Of a stretch of DNA of 39,356 nt, positions 14,489 through 24,133 are shown piece by piece. A model generated the notes under the pieces. That model saw only the letters and a program-made list of their open reading frames with translations, was not told the origin of the DNA and did not search any database. The stretch is from an uncultured Clostridia bacterium. GTDB taxonomy: Bacteria > Bacillota > Clostridia > UBA1381 > UMGS1253. A program made the translations under genes and the position numbers. Within the stretch, counting starts at the first letter, position 1, and each line of letters opens with the position of its first letter. The stretch spans positions 1-39,356 of the forward strand of contig CAKSHB010000012.1 of assembly GCA_934456295.1 (NCBI GenBank). The letters run 5' to 3'.

Positions 14489-14920
14489 TTGCTCGGATTT
14501 ATTTTCAGTGCGGTTGCCGGTGCGGCAATGAGTATTCAGGGAGTTTTTAATACAAGGCTGTCAGAGAAAATCGGTTTGTATGAGTCTAACGTATTTGTGC
14601 AGGGAACTGCATTTGTGCTGTCGCTGATAGCGCTTTTTATACTCGGAAAAGGAAATTTCCGCGAGATTGCATCTGTACCGAAATATTATCTGCTCGGAGG
14701 CGTACTGGGAATTGTTATAACGATTACGGTAATGCTCGGTATATCCAATCTTACGCCGACGGTTGCCATAAGCACAATACTGATTGCACAGCTCCTTGTC
14801 GCCGCACTGATTGACGCTTTTGGCTGGTTCGGTGCAGAAAAAATTGCGTTTGGCTGGAACAAATATCTCGGTATGGCAATGATGATTGGCGGTATGCTGT
14901 TGTTTAAATGGAAAATATAG
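14489..14920 (+). CDS. YdcZ/DUF606-type small DMT-superfamily transporter
   Basis: This 143-residue membrane protein has about five hydrophobic helices. It opens with LGFIFSAVAGAAMSIQGVFNTRLSEKIG, interrupted here by no break, which is the usual start of the DUF606 (YdcZ) family of half-size drug/metabolite-type transporters; VAISTILIAQLLVAALIDAFGWFG is also typical. The substrate is unknown. Translation starts at TTG 14489 with GGGAG 9 bases upstream; no ATG or GTG gives a better start. Family members often act in pairs, but only one copy is present here. Confidence 0.85.
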   Translation: MLGFIFSAVAGAAMSIQGVFNTRLSEKIGLYESNVFVQGTAFVLSLIALFILGKGNFREIASVPKYYLLGGVLGIVITITVMLGISNLTPTVAISTILIAQLLVAALIDAFGWFGAEKIAFGWNKYLGMAMMIGGMLLFKWKI

Positions 14921-14948
14921 CGGGGAAAAGAATATAGGACGGCTGCAT

Positions 14949-14982
14949 AAAAAACCGTATTCCGGATTGGAATACGGTTTTT
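14949..14982. terminator. Bidirectional intrinsic terminator
   Basis: AACCGTATTCC pairs with GGAATACGGTT around a 5-base loop, flanked by A residues on the left and T residues on the right. It separates the YdcZ-like gene (+) from hinT (-) and should serve both. Confidence 0.92.
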
Positions 14983-14997
14983 GCTGTTATTAACGTA

Positions 14998-15342
14998 TTA
15001 TACGAGTCTTTCGCCGAGGTTTCTGCCGCCCATGAGGTGAAAATGCAGATGCATTACCGTCTGACCGCCGTTTTTGCCGCAGTTGTTTATTATGCGGTAG
15101 CCGTCATCTTTGATGCCTGCCGTTTCGGCAATTTCGCCTATTTTTGAAAATATGTGCGCCACAACTGCCGCATTATCCGCATTAACCGCGTTTGCACAGC
15201 ATATGTGCTGCTTCGGCACAATCAGAATATGCACGGGAGTCTGCGGATTTATGTCGTTGAAGGCAAAAATTTTATCGTCCTCATATACTTTTGAAGAGGG
15301 AATTTCACCCTTTATGATTTTGCAAAAAAGACAATTATCCAT
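14998..15342 (-). CDS. hinT: HIT-family nucleotide hydrolase (HinT-like)
   Basis: This 114-residue histidine-triad protein would hydrolyse purine nucleoside phosphoramidates or aminoacyl-adenylates. The catalytic triad HLHFH is at 98-102, followed by MGGR. A CLFC pair at residues 4-7 is the N-terminal zinc-site half seen in many bacterial HinT proteins. It lies 59 bases downstream of alaS on the same strand. Because HinT proteins hydrolyse lysyl- and other aminoacyl-AMP by-products, the position beside two aminoacyl-tRNA synthetase genes is suggestive. Confidence 0.93.
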   Translation of the reverse strand: MDNCLFCKIIKGEIPSSKVYEDDKIFAFNDINPQTPVHILIVPKQHICCANAVNADNAAVVAHIFSKIGEIAETAGIKDDGYRIINNCGKNGGQTVMHLHFHLMGGRNLGERLV

Positions 15343-15401
15343 AAATATCCGTCCTTTCAGATGTTTAAATCGATTACGCTTTATATCAATTAATCTTCAA
15401 A

Positions 15402-18044
15402 TCAGTCTTTAACCTGTTCAATTATAATGTTGTCAACGAGTGCAAGTGCATCGTCAATTTTTTCGGGGATTTTGCCGCCTGCCTGTGCCGAGTCGGGCTT
15501 TCCGCCGCCGCCGCCGCCGGCAGCCTTTGCAACCTGACCGATGAGCTTGCCTGCATGAACGCCTTTTTCAACGGCTTTCTTTGACGCAACTGCCGTAAAT
15601 GTGATTTTGCCGTCGTTTTCACTTGCAAATACTGCCACACCGCAGTCCATATGCTCGCGCATTTTGTCACCGAGCGTACGCAGCTCGTCGCCGCTCAAGC
15701 CCTCCATCTGATTTATAAATATGCGTATGCCTTTTACCTCTTTGAAGTTGCTCATCAGCGATTTTACCTGACCTGCCGCAATTTTTTCACGGATTTGCTC
15801 CATTTCTTTATGAGCGCCCTTCAAATCCTCCATCAGATTTTCAGCTTTTTCGATAAGTTCCGAAGGAGTCGTTTTGAGTATTTTTGCAGCATTGTTCAGA
15901 TGGTCCTGAGCCGACTGTAAAAGTCTTAATGTGCCGTAGCCCGTAACGCCTTCAATACGGCGCACACCTGCCGCAACACCCGTTTCACTCACAAGCTTGA
16001 ACAGTCCTGCCCGGCTCGTGTTTGAAAGATGTGTGCCGCCGCAAAGCTCTGTCGAATAGTCGCCCATTTTTACAACACGCACAACATCGCCGTATTTTTC
16101 GCCGAAAAGAGCCGTTGCACCGAGCTTCTTTGCCTCGTCAACAGGCATTTCGGTTACGCTTATCGGAAGCGCTGCCAGAATTGCGTCGTTTACTTTCTTC
16201 TCAACTTCCGCAAGCTCTTCGGGAGTCATTGCGCTGAAATGTGAAAAGTCAAAACGCAGACGCTGTGCATTTACGGACGAGCCTGCCTGTGCAACATGTA
16301 CGCCGAGCGTGTCACGCAGCGCTTTGTGCAGAAGGTGGGTTGTTGAGTGGTTGCGCGAGGTTGACATGCGGTTTTCCTTGTCATATGCAAGGTGCGCTGT
16401 GTCGCCGACACTTACTGCACCGCTTTTTACTGTTCCTATGTGGGCAATTTTGCCGCTGCCGACCTTCTTTGTTTCTTTTACTTCAAATGTGAAATTATCA
16501 CCGGTTACAGTACCGATATCGCCTTCCTGACCGCCGCTCTCGGCATAAAATACGGTTCTGTCGCAGATTATGCTTGCATCTTCGCCGCTGCCGACACTTT
16601 CAACAATCTCTCCGTTTGAAACAAGCGCTTTAACAACTGCGTCTGTCTGCTCGTTATCATAACCGATAAACTCGGTGGTAATTGCTTTATCAATCTGTGC
16701 GTACACGTTTTCGCTCCATGCCGCATCTTCACCCACATTTCTGCCGGCACGCGCTCTTTCGCGCTGTATGTCCATTTCGGAGTTGAACGCGTCCTCATCA
16801 ACATCAAGACCTTTTTCTGAAAGAATTTCGCGTGTGAGGTCGATGGGGAAACCGTATGTGTCATAAAGCTTGAAGGCATCGCTGCCGCTGAGCATTTTTT
16901 TGCCCTCATTCTCAAGCTTTTCGATAAGACCGCCGAGAATTTCGAGTCCCTGATTTATTGTCAAATCAAAACGGTCCTCTTCGATGCTGATAACCTTTTT
17001 AATATAATCTCTCTTTTCCTCAAGCTCGGGATATGCGCCCTTTGACTCGTCAATAACCGTCATGGCTACATCGCTCAAAAATGCGTCATTTATGCCGAGA
17101 AGTCTGCCGTGGCGCGCGGCACGGCGGAGAAGCCTGCGGAGAACGTATCCGCGGCCTTCGTTCGAGGGCACAACGCCGTCCGAAACGAGGAAAGTGGTGC
17201 TTCTTATATGGTCGGTGATAACGCGCAGCGAAACGTCAACCGCATCATCTTGGCCGTAGGATACATTTGCAAGTCTTGCGATGTGTTTCATTATATTCTG
17301 AATTGTGTCTACGTCAAAAAGCGAGGGGACACCCTGCATGATTGCGGCAAGACGCTCAAGTCCCATGCCTGTGTCGATGTTCGGGTGTGCAAGTCTGTGG
17401 TACTCGCCGTTATCGTCTTTTTCAAACTGTGTGAAAACAAGGTTCCAGAACTCAACAAAACGGTCGCATTCACAGCCTACGGCACAGTCGGGTTTGCCGC
17501 AGCCGTTTTCGACGCCTCTGTCAAAATAAATCTCAGAACACGGACCGCACGGACCTGTTCCGATTTCCCAGAAGTTGTCCTCTTTGCCCATTCTCACAAT
17601 GCGCTCGGGGGCTATGCCGACTTCCTTTGTCCATATATCAAAGGTTTCGTCATCGTCCTCATATATTGTTATCCAAAGCTTGTCAACAGGCATTTTAAGT
17701 TCTTTTGTGATAAATTCCCATGCCCATGCCGTGGCTTCATGCTTAAAATAGTCGCCGAAGGAGAAGTTTCCGAGCATTTCAAAAAATGTTCCGTGACGCG
17801 CGGTTTTGCCGACACGCTCAATGTCGGGCGTACGTATGCACTTCTGGCATGTTGTCGCGCGCTTTGAGGGCGGAGTCTGCGCACCTGTAAAATATGGCTT
17901 GAGCGGCGCCATGCCCGAGTTTATAAGCAGAAGGCTGGCATCGTTCTGCGGCACAAGCGGAAAGCTCGGCATGCGGTAGTGTCCTTTGCTCTGATAGAAG
18001 GACAGAAATTTTTCGCGTATTTCGTTAAGTCCCAGTTTTTCCAT
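15402..18044 (-). CDS. alaS: Alanyl-tRNA synthetase
   Basis: AlaS charges tRNA-Ala and edits mischarged Ser and Gly. The 880-residue length is standard. The class II core starts with LNEIREKFLSFYQSKGH, and GMAPLKPYF and RHGTFFEMLGNFSFGDYFK are core motifs. The editing domain has the zinc motifs HSTTHLLHKAL and CGGTHLS. The C-terminal region has a coiled coil (ENLMEDLKGAHKEMEQI) and a DHHA1-like C-Ala domain ending in a glycine-rich GGGGGGKPD segment. GAGGTG lies 8 bases before the ATG. It is 60 bases downstream of metG, with no T-box leader in that space. Confidence 0.98.
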   Translation of the reverse strand: MEKLGLNEIREKFLSFYQSKGHYRMPSFPLVPQNDASLLLINSGMAPLKPYFTGAQTPPSKRATTCQKCIRTPDIERVGKTARHGTFFEMLGNFSFGDYFKHEATAWAWEFITKELKMPVDKLWITIYEDDDETFDIWTKEVGIAPERIVRMGKEDNFWEIGTGPCGPCSEIYFDRGVENGCGKPDCAVGCECDRFVEFWNLVFTQFEKDDNGEYHRLAHPNIDTGMGLERLAAIMQGVPSLFDVDTIQNIMKHIARLANVSYGQDDAVDVSLRVITDHIRSTTFLVSDGVVPSNEGRGYVLRRLLRRAARHGRLLGINDAFLSDVAMTVIDESKGAYPELEEKRDYIKKVISIEEDRFDLTINQGLEILGGLIEKLENEGKKMLSGSDAFKLYDTYGFPIDLTREILSEKGLDVDEDAFNSEMDIQRERARAGRNVGEDAAWSENVYAQIDKAITTEFIGYDNEQTDAVVKALVSNGEIVESVGSGEDASIICDRTVFYAESGGQEGDIGTVTGDNFTFEVKETKKVGSGKIAHIGTVKSGAVSVGDTAHLAYDKENRMSTSRNHSTTHLLHKALRDTLGVHVAQAGSSVNAQRLRFDFSHFSAMTPEELAEVEKKVNDAILAALPISVTEMPVDEAKKLGATALFGEKYGDVVRVVKMGDYSTELCGGTHLSNTSRAGLFKLVSETGVAAGVRRIEGVTGYGTLRLLQSAQDHLNNAAKILKTTPSELIEKAENLMEDLKGAHKEMEQIREKIAAGQVKSLMSNFKEVKGIRIFINQMEGLSGDELRTLGDKMREHMDCGVAVFASENDGKITFTAVASKKAVEKGVHAGKLIGQVAKAAGGGGGGKPDSAQAGGKIPEKIDDALALVDNIIIEQVKD

Positions 18045-18104
18045 TTTTAATTACACCTCATTATATATAATCATAAGTTTTTTAGGTCTGTATTGTGTGC
18101 GCCT

Positions 18105-20075
18105 TCAGCGAACCTGTGAGCCTGCACCGATATCGGTGTCGGTTGTGCATATTGAAAGTTTATCACCGTTTCCTGCCGCCAAAATCATTCCGTACGAATC
18201 AACGCCGCGCAATTTTACAGGCTTTAAGTTTGCAATCACAACAACGTTTTTGCCGACAAGCTCATCGGCGGCATAATGCTTTGCAAGTCCCGAAACAATC
18301 TGGCGTTTCTCGCTGCCCATGTCAACAATAAGCTTATAAAGCTTATCCGCACCTTCGATTTTTTCGGCGCTGAGTATTTTTGCCACACGCAAATCGAGTT
18401 TTGAAAAATCATCGATTGAAATTTCTTCCGCGGGAGTATCGGATTTGGCTTTATCGCTCTTTTTCTCTTTTGCGTCTTTTGAGCTGTCTTTTGCCCGGGG
18501 GTATTTCTTTTCGTTAAAAGCATTTATTTCATCAAGCTTTTTATTTTCATCAAGTCTTACAAACAGCGGAACCGCTTTGCCGACAGATGTGCCCGATTTC
18601 AGTGAACCGAACTTATCAAGGCTTTCGATTGATGTTTCACAGCCGCCGAGCTGTTCATATATCTTCTGAGCCGTTTCGGGCATAAACGCTTCGAGCAAAA
18701 CGGCAATGTGTCTGATTGCCTCAAGCAGATTATATATGACTGTGCCCAGACGCTCTTTGTCGCTTTCGTTCTTTGCCAGAACCCAGGGACATGTTTCGTC
18801 AATATATTTGTTTGAGCGGCGTGCGAGAGCCATGATTTCATCAAGAGCGTCCGCAACGCGTAGTTTATCCATTTTTTCTTTAACTGTCCGCACTGCCTCT
18901 GCACATGCTTCTTTCAGCTCCGTATCGACAGCCTCTTCGCCCGATACGGCAGGAATAACCGAGCCAAAATATTTGTCACACATTGCAACACTGCGATTTA
19001 CAAGGTTGCCGAGTGTGTTTGCAAGGTCGGAGTTAAATCGGCTTATAATTGTTTCATATGTTATGGTTCCGTCGGACGCGAACGGCATTTCGCTCAGAAC
19101 GTAGTATCTGATTGCATCAACGCCGAAAAGCTCCGCCAAATCATCGGCATACATAACGTTGCCGCGCGATTTGCTCATTTTATCCATGCCGGACAGCAGC
19201 CAAGGGTGTCCGAAAACCTGTTTCGGGAGCGGCTCGCCGAGCGCCATGAGTATAATCGGCCAGTATATGGTGTGGAAACGCAGAATATCTTTGCCTATGA
19301 TGTGGACATCTGCCGGCCAGTACTTTTTATACTGCTCCGACGGCGAATCGGGGTCGTAGCCGAGCGCCGTAATGTAGTTTGAAAGTGCGTCAATCCATAC
19401 ATATATAACATGACCGGGGTCGAACTCTACGGGTATACCCCAGTTAAATGTGCTTCTTGATACGCACAAATCCTGAAGCCCGGGCTTTAAAAAGTTATTA
19501 ACCATTTCGTTTTTGCGTGCCTCGGGTGCGATAAAATCGGGATGCGACTCGATGTATTCCATGAGTTTGTCCTGATATTTGCTCATTTTAAAGAAATAAG
19601 CCTCTTCCTTTGTGGGAGTAACCTCACGGCCACAGTCGGGACAACACCCGTCAACGAGCTGTGACGGAGTGAAAAACGATTCGCACGGCACACAGTACAT
19701 ACCTTCGTATTCGCTTTTGTATATGTCCCCTTGGTCGTAGAGCTTTTTAAATATCTTTTTTACCGTTTCCTCATGATAACCGTCGGTCGTTCGTATGAAC
19801 TTGTCATATGACGTATTCATCAGGTTCCATATTTTCTTGATTTCACCCGTAACGCCGTCAACGTACTGTTTCGGGGAAATTCCTGCCTCTTCGGCTGCCT
19901 GCTGTATCTTCTGACCGTGCTCGTCGGTGCCTGTCAGAAAAAACACATCATAGCCGAGCTTGCGTTTAAACCGCGCAATTGCGTCCGTAAGTATTACCTC
20001 ATATGTGTTTCCGATATGCGGTTTTCTTGATGTGTATGCAATCGCGGTAGTAATATAATATTTTTCCCTGCTCAT
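18105..20075 (-). CDS. metG: Methionyl-tRNA synthetase with C-terminal tRNA-binding domain
   Basis: MetG charges tRNA-Met. The 656-residue protein has the class I signature KPHIGN (HIGH, about 18-23), a CxxC ... CxxC zinc knuckle (CVPC about 128-131, CPDC about 145-148), and KMSKS. After a Lys-rich linker (about 520-545) the last 110 residues form the EMAPII/Trbp111 tRNA-binding domain with DLRVAKI and KLRGVDSYGM. That domain gives dimerisation and tRNA affinity. metG follows apgM by 39 bases and precedes alaS, so the run apgM-metG-alaS-hinT is probably one operon. Confidence 0.98.
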   Translation of the reverse strand: MSREKYYITTAIAYTSRKPHIGNTYEVILTDAIARFKRKLGYDVFFLTGTDEHGQKIQQAAEEAGISPKQYVDGVTGEIKKIWNLMNTSYDKFIRTTDGYHEETVKKIFKKLYDQGDIYKSEYEGMYCVPCESFFTPSQLVDGCCPDCGREVTPTKEEAYFFKMSKYQDKLMEYIESHPDFIAPEARKNEMVNNFLKPGLQDLCVSRSTFNWGIPVEFDPGHVIYVWIDALSNYITALGYDPDSPSEQYKKYWPADVHIIGKDILRFHTIYWPIILMALGEPLPKQVFGHPWLLSGMDKMSKSRGNVMYADDLAELFGVDAIRYYVLSEMPFASDGTITYETIISRFNSDLANTLGNLVNRSVAMCDKYFGSVIPAVSGEEAVDTELKEACAEAVRTVKEKMDKLRVADALDEIMALARRSNKYIDETCPWVLAKNESDKERLGTVIYNLLEAIRHIAVLLEAFMPETAQKIYEQLGGCETSIESLDKFGSLKSGTSVGKAVPLFVRLDENKKLDEINAFNEKKYPRAKDSSKDAKEKKSDKAKSDTPAEEISIDDFSKLDLRVAKILSAEKIEGADKLYKLIVDMGSEKRQIVSGLAKHYAADELVGKNVVVIANLKPVKLRGVDSYGMILAAGNGDKLSICTTDTDIGAGSQVR

Positions 20076-20114
20076 ATTTCCACCTTCTCAAAAATTTTAT
20101 GAAAAACTTAATTA

Positions 20115-21326
20115 TTATTTTTTGGCGAGAAATTCGTCCATTAAAGTATAGCCCTCATTTTTAAATATACCGGTTTTTGCAGCTTCTGCCTCACAGTAGC
20201 TGCGGTTTTCGCCGCATTTTTCGTCATTGCTTCTGTATATAACGTAGGGAACAGGCTCAGAGCTGTGCGTCATTGTTGCAATCGGCGTGGGGTGGTCGGG
20301 CATAAGCAAAACGCAGAAATCTTCGTTTGCCTCTTTCAGACCGTCAATTATAATTTTTGCCGCCGCGTCAAGACGCTCTATCGACAGCACCTTATTTTCA
20401 ACCTCACCCCTGTGGCCGCATTCGTCAGCCGCCTCAACATGCAGATACACAAAATCAGTACCGCCCAAAAGTGCAGCCAGTGCGGCATTTGCTTTGCCTG
20501 TGAAGTTTGTGTCAACATTTCCCGTTGCGCCCTCGACTTCGATTACGTCCATTTTTGCACAGTGACCTATGCCTTTTAACAAGTCCACTGCGGAGATTAC
20601 CGCTCCGGATAAGCCGTACTTTTCTTTGAACGAAGGAAGAGCGGGTTTGCTGCCCTGACCCCAGAACCATATGGAGTTTGCACTGTGAAGCCCTCTCTGC
20701 TCACGCGCTTTGTTTATGGGGTGCTCTTTCAGTATCTCATAGCTCTGCTTCATCATGTCTGTCAACTCGCCTGCATAATCGCCCTTCGGCAGATATTCGC
20801 CGATAACGCGCTTTGATATGTCATGCGGAGGAGTCAATTTGCTGTCAAGGCTTCCGTTATGCATGACAAGAAGATTTCTGTAGCTTGTGCCGGCATAAAA
20901 AGTGAGCCTGTCACTGCCGAATTTTTCCTGAATTGTATCGATGAGCAAAGCGCCTTCTGCCGAGGTGATTTCATCGGCGCTGTAGTCTGCCATGACCTTT
21001 GTTTCATAGCTTCCGTCACCTGAAAGCGTAACCGTATTTACGCGGTAGGTAACATCGCCGTCTTTGAGCGGTGCGCCTATAGACACAGCCTCGAGCGGCG
21101 AACGGCCCGTGTAGTATTTTTTCGGATTATAGCCCATGACCGACAGATTTGCAACATCGCTCCCGGGCGCCATACCGTCGGGCACCGTTTTTACCATGCC
21201 CATTTCACCGCGCGACGCAAGCATATCCATTGTGGGCTTATGTGCCGCCTGAAGCGGAGTTTTTCCGCCGAGCTTTTCAATCGGCAAATCAGCCATTCCG
21301 TCACCGAGAACAACTATATATTTCAT
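20115..21326 (-). CDS. apgM: Cofactor-independent phosphoglycerate mutase, ApgM type
   Basis: ApgM interconverts 3- and 2-phosphoglycerate without 2,3-bisphosphoglycerate. This is the archaeal-type (COG3635) enzyme, found also in some Clostridia. From ATG 21326 (MKYIVVLGDGMAD) it is 403 residues, the usual length. D9 in LGDGMAD and the catalytic Ser56 in PGSDVAN bind metal and phosphate. Other motifs are YYTGRSPLEA and HVEAADECGHRG near the C-terminus. AAAGGTGA precedes this ATG; the in-frame sequence further upstream is AT-rich promoter DNA. It heads the probable operon with metG. Confidence 0.93.
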   Translation of the reverse strand: MKYIVVLGDGMADLPIEKLGGKTPLQAAHKPTMDMLASRGEMGMVKTVPDGMAPGSDVANLSVMGYNPKKYYTGRSPLEAVSIGAPLKDGDVTYRVNTVTLSGDGSYETKVMADYSADEITSAEGALLIDTIQEKFGSDRLTFYAGTSYRNLLVMHNGSLDSKLTPPHDISKRVIGEYLPKGDYAGELTDMMKQSYEILKEHPINKAREQRGLHSANSIWFWGQGSKPALPSFKEKYGLSGAVISAVDLLKGIGHCAKMDVIEVEGATGNVDTNFTGKANAALAALLGGTDFVYLHVEAADECGHRGEVENKVLSIERLDAAAKIIIDGLKEANEDFCVLLMPDHPTPIATMTHSSEPVPYVIYRSNDEKCGENRSYCEAEAAKTGIFKNEGYTLMDEFLAKK

Positions 21327-21384
21327 GATTAAATCACCTTTCCCGTCATAGCGTATTATTCGCATGTCAAAGCATATATTCTTT

Positions 21385-21413
21385 ATTATACTATATATTT
21401 TCAATTATTACAA
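21385..21413 (-). promoter_or_regulatory. Sigma-A promoter of apgM-metG-alaS-hinT
   Basis: On the - strand, TTGTAA, a 17-base spacer and a perfect TATAAT, about 60 bases upstream of the apgM start. Confidence 0.78.
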
Positions 21414-21482
21414 GGATTTTAAAATAAATTCCCGTTTTTTTGAATTTTTGGAAAAATCGGGGCTTAAAATGCGCAGCGGCGC

Positions 21483-21511
21483 TTGTTTTTCGGCGGAAAA
21501 TATGGTATATT
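21483..21511 (+). promoter_or_regulatory. Sigma-A promoter of the Nudix gene
   Basis: TTGTTT, a 17-base spacer and TATATT, about 88 bases before the Nudix start. Confidence 0.6.
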
Positions 21512-21598
21512 TGCCGTGTGAGTTAACATGAAGTTTATTTTGCGTCAGCTTTCGGCGAAACGCAGATTTATATGTTTATCTGAACGGAGGAATGCGTT

Positions 21599-22213
21599 AT
21601 GGAAAAATGGCTGGAGCATGCAATTGAAATACAAAGTCTGGCACAGGCGGGGCTTGCGTATACGGACAATGTTTATGATATTGAAAGATATGAAAGGCTG
21701 AGGCAGATTTCGGCGGAAATGATAAGCGAAAAAACCGATATGCCGACAGAAAAGGTCAGGGATTTGTTTTGCGGCGAAACAGGGTATCAGACGCCGAAAC
21801 TTGACACAAGAGCCGCAATATTCAAAGACGGCAGAATTTTGCTGGTGCATGAAAAGAACGGCACATGGGCGCTGCCGGGAGGGTGGTGTGACGTTCTTGA
21901 GTCGGTCGGGTCAAACACACTTAAAGAGGTGAGAGAGGAAACAGGTCTGGAGGTAAAGGCTGTCAGGCTGATTGCGGTTCAGGACAGAAATAAACACAAC
22001 AAGCCTGTTTATGCGTATGGCGTATGCAAGATATTTGTCTTGTGCGAGCTTGTCGGGGGTGAATTCAGAGAAAATATTGAAACGACGGAAATACGGTATT
22101 TTTTTCTTGATGAGCTGCCGGATAATATGGCAGAGGAAAAAACGACAAAGGAGCAGGTGAAAATGTGTTTTGAAGCATACGGCGACCAAAACCGGCAGAC
22201 TTTGTTTGACTGA
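21599..22213 (+). CDS. Nudix hydrolase with N-terminal helical Nudix_N domain
   Basis: This 204-residue protein begins with a short helical domain (WLEHAIEIQSLAQAGLAYT, then RYERLRQISAEM) typical of a Nudix subgroup whose members are often annotated as ADP-ribose pyrophosphatases. The Nudix box spans residues 95-117: G95, E101, then KEVREETGL at 109-117. The position usually held by Arg is Lys109; the three metal-binding Glu (E110, E113, E114) are intact. Substrate cannot be assigned; ADP-ribose or another nucleoside diphosphate derivative is likely. GGAGG lies 9 bases before the ATG, and the gene has its own promoter. Confidence 0.9.
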   Translation: MEKWLEHAIEIQSLAQAGLAYTDNVYDIERYERLRQISAEMISEKTDMPTEKVRDLFCGETGYQTPKLDTRAAIFKDGRILLVHEKNGTWALPGGWCDVLESVGSNTLKEVREETGLEVKAVRLIAVQDRNKHNKPVYAYGVCKIFVLCELVGGEFRENIETTEIRYFFLDELPDNMAEEKTTKEQVKMCFEAYGDQNRQTLFD

Positions 22214-22268
22214 TTAAAAAACTTTTTGCATATATGTTTATTTAATACGCAAAAAAAGCCCGTTTGTA

Positions 22269-22297
22269 TTGACTTATCGCGCAAATAAGTGTAAAAT
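22269..22297 (+). promoter_or_regulatory. Sigma-A promoter of the methyltransferase and probably the ecf-truA genes
   Basis: TTGACT, a 17-base spacer and TAAAAT, about 70 bases upstream of the methyltransferase start. No other clear promoter is seen before truA. Confidence 0.65.
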
Positions 22298-22365
22298 AAT
22301 ACAGATAGTATGCAAATTATGAAATATGAAAGCAGATATAAAAAACGTATGAAAGGGCAGTGGCA

Positions 22366-23244
22366 ATGTTTAAGGCCGACAGATGGACAGATTATGAACT
22401 GATAGATAGCGCCGGCGGTGAAAAGCTGGAGCGCTGGGGAAAATATATTCTTCGTCGGCCCGACCCGCAGGCAGTGTGGACGGACAAATCGGGCGGTATG
22501 TGGGAAAAAGCTGCGGCGGTGTATCACCGTTCAAACAGCGGCGGCGGACACTGGGAGTATATATCAAGACTGCCCGAACGATGGCAGATTTGTTATAACT
22601 CTCTTACGTTTAATATAAAGCCGATGAGCTTTAAGCATACGGGGCTTTTTCCCGAACAGGCGGCAAACTGGGACTGGTTCGGGGAGCTTATACGTACATC
22701 GCAAAGACCTGTCCGCGTGCTGAACCTGTTTGCTTACACGGGCGGAGCGACTGTGGCGGCTCTTGCGGCAGGCGCAGCCGTGACGCATGTTGACGCGGCA
22801 AAGGGAATGGTCGCATGGGCAAAGGAAAATGTTAATTCGTCGGGCTATACCGACGCACAGATACGCTATATAGTAGATGATGTTATAAAATTTGTTGCCA
22901 GAGAGCAAAGGCGCGGAAAAACGTATGATGCGGTTATTATGGACCCGCCCTCGTACGGACGCGGTCCGTCGGGCGAAGTGTGGAAGATTGAGAACGAGCT
23001 TTATCCGCTTGTGTGCGAATGTGTGAAGATTTTGTCGGACAAACCGCTGTTCTTTCTGATAAATTCATACACAACGGGACTCAGTGCGTCGGTGCTCGAA
23101 AACATATTGTCGCTGACGGTTAAAAAGAAGTTCGGCGGACGTGTGACGGCAGATGAGGTAGGTATTCCGATGAGTGCAAAGAGCGGATTATGTCTGCCGT
23201 GCGGTATATCGGGACGCTGGCAGGCGGACGCAAACAAGCGATAG
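22366..23244 (+). CDS. Class I SAM-dependent methyltransferase (RlmI/RlmK-like, no PUA domain)
   Basis: This 292-residue protein matches the SAM-dependent methyltransferase group related to rRNA cytosine methyltransferases. SAM motif I is VLNLFAYTGGATVAA (about 119-133), an acidic HVDAAKGMV follows, and the catalytic-region motif is DPPSYGRGP (about 195-203). RlmI itself has an N-terminal PUA domain; here the first 100 residues are a different, shorter module. The target is probably RNA but unproven. I take ATG 22366 rather than the GTG two codons earlier because AAAGGG is better spaced for it. The ecf genes follow after 58 bases. Confidence 0.85.
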   Translation: MFKADRWTDYELIDSAGGEKLERWGKYILRRPDPQAVWTDKSGGMWEKAAAVYHRSNSGGGHWEYISRLPERWQICYNSLTFNIKPMSFKHTGLFPEQAANWDWFGELIRTSQRPVRVLNLFAYTGGATVAALAAGAAVTHVDAAKGMVAWAKENVNSSGYTDAQIRYIVDDVIKFVAREQRRGKTYDAVIMDPPSYGRGPSGEVWKIENELYPLVCECVKILSDKPLFFLINSYTTGLSASVLENILSLTVKKKFGGRVTADEVGIPMSAKSGLCLPCGISGRWQADANKR

Positions 23245-23302
23245 GACGCTTTTTGATATACTGTTTTTTGAAATATTATTTTTGGAAACGGCGGTTCGGC
23301 AA

Positions 23303-24133
23303 ATGATAAAAACCGAAAATTTAAAATATAACTATGAAACCGAAAGCGAAGAAAAGCTTGAGGTTTTAAAGGACGTAAATATTGAGATTGAGAAGGGGCA
23401 GTTTGTCGCGATAGTGGGACATAACGGCTCGGGCAAATCTACGCTCGCAAAGCATTTTAACGCGATTTTTCTTCCGTCGGGCGGCAAAGTTTATGTTGAC
23501 AGCCTTGATACCTCGGACGAAAGCCTTCTTTTTGAAATACGCAGACGTGTGGGCATGGTTTTTCAAAATCCGGATAACCAGATTGTGGCAACGGTTGTTG
23601 AAGAAGATGTGGCATTTGCGCCCGAAAACCTCGGAATAGCGCCGCCGGAGATACGCGAGCGCGTTGACAGTGCACTGAAGGCGGTCGGTATGTATGAACA
23701 CAGGCTTGAGGCGCCGCATCTGCTTTCGGGAGGTCAGAAGCAGCGTGTTGCAATTGCGGGGATACTTGCAATGAAGCCCGAATATATAATCCTTGACGAG
23801 CCGACGGCGATGCTTGACCCGATAGGGCGGAGAGAGGTTATAAATACAATAAAAAGCCTCAACTGTACACAGGGAATGACGGTAATTCTTATAACGCATT
23901 ATATGGAGGAGGCGGCGATGGCTGACAGAATGATTGTAATGCGCGGAGGAAGTGTGCTTCTGGACGGAAAGCCGAGAGAGGTTTTTATGCAGACGGAAAA
24001 GCTCAAATCTACGGGGCTTGATATTCCGCAGGCGGCAGAGCTTATACATGAGCTTGCCGACGCAGGACTGAATGTGCGCAGAGATGTCATCAATGCCGAG
24101 GAATGTGTAGAGGAGATAATGAAGCTGATATGA
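23303..24133 (+). CDS. ecfA1: ECF transporter ATPase EcfA1
   Basis: EcfA1 is one of the two ATPases of the energy-coupling-factor module that powers vitamin and micronutrient S-components. From ATG 23303 (MIKTENLKYNY) it is 276 residues. The Walker A is GHNGSGKST (39-47), the Q-loop region is VFQNPDNQIV, the signature is LSGGQKQRVAIAG, and the Walker B is IILDEPTAML. The ribosome binding site is weak (GGAAACGGCGG), suggesting coupling to the upstream methyltransferase. Its stop overlaps the ecfA2 ATG in ATGA. Confidence 0.95.
   Translation: MIKTENLKYNYETESEEKLEVLKDVNIEIEKGQFVAIVGHNGSGKSTLAKHFNAIFLPSGGKVYVDSLDTSDESLLFEIRRRVGMVFQNPDNQIVATVVEEDVAFAPENLGIAPPEIRERVDSALKAVGMYEHRLEAPHLLSGGQKQRVAIAGILAMKPEYIILDEPTAMLDPIGRREVINTIKSLNCTQGMTVILITHYMEEAAMADRMIVMRGGSVLLDGKPREVFMQTEKLKSTGLDIPQAAELIHELADAGLNVRRDVINAEECVEEIMKLI

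Noticed and set aside
18045..18104. T-box leader for alaS
   Set aside because: The metG-alaS gap is 60 bases and has neither a T-box core nor a terminator. The 39-base apgM-metG gap is likewise too short.
21361..21380. TTTGACA on the - strand as the apgM -35
   Set aside because: No -10 hexamer lies 16-18 bases downstream; the TTGTAA-N17-TATAAT further upstream is a full match.
21469..21531. A 20-codon ORF before the Nudix gene
   Set aside because: It has no ribosome binding site and spans the probable Nudix promoter.
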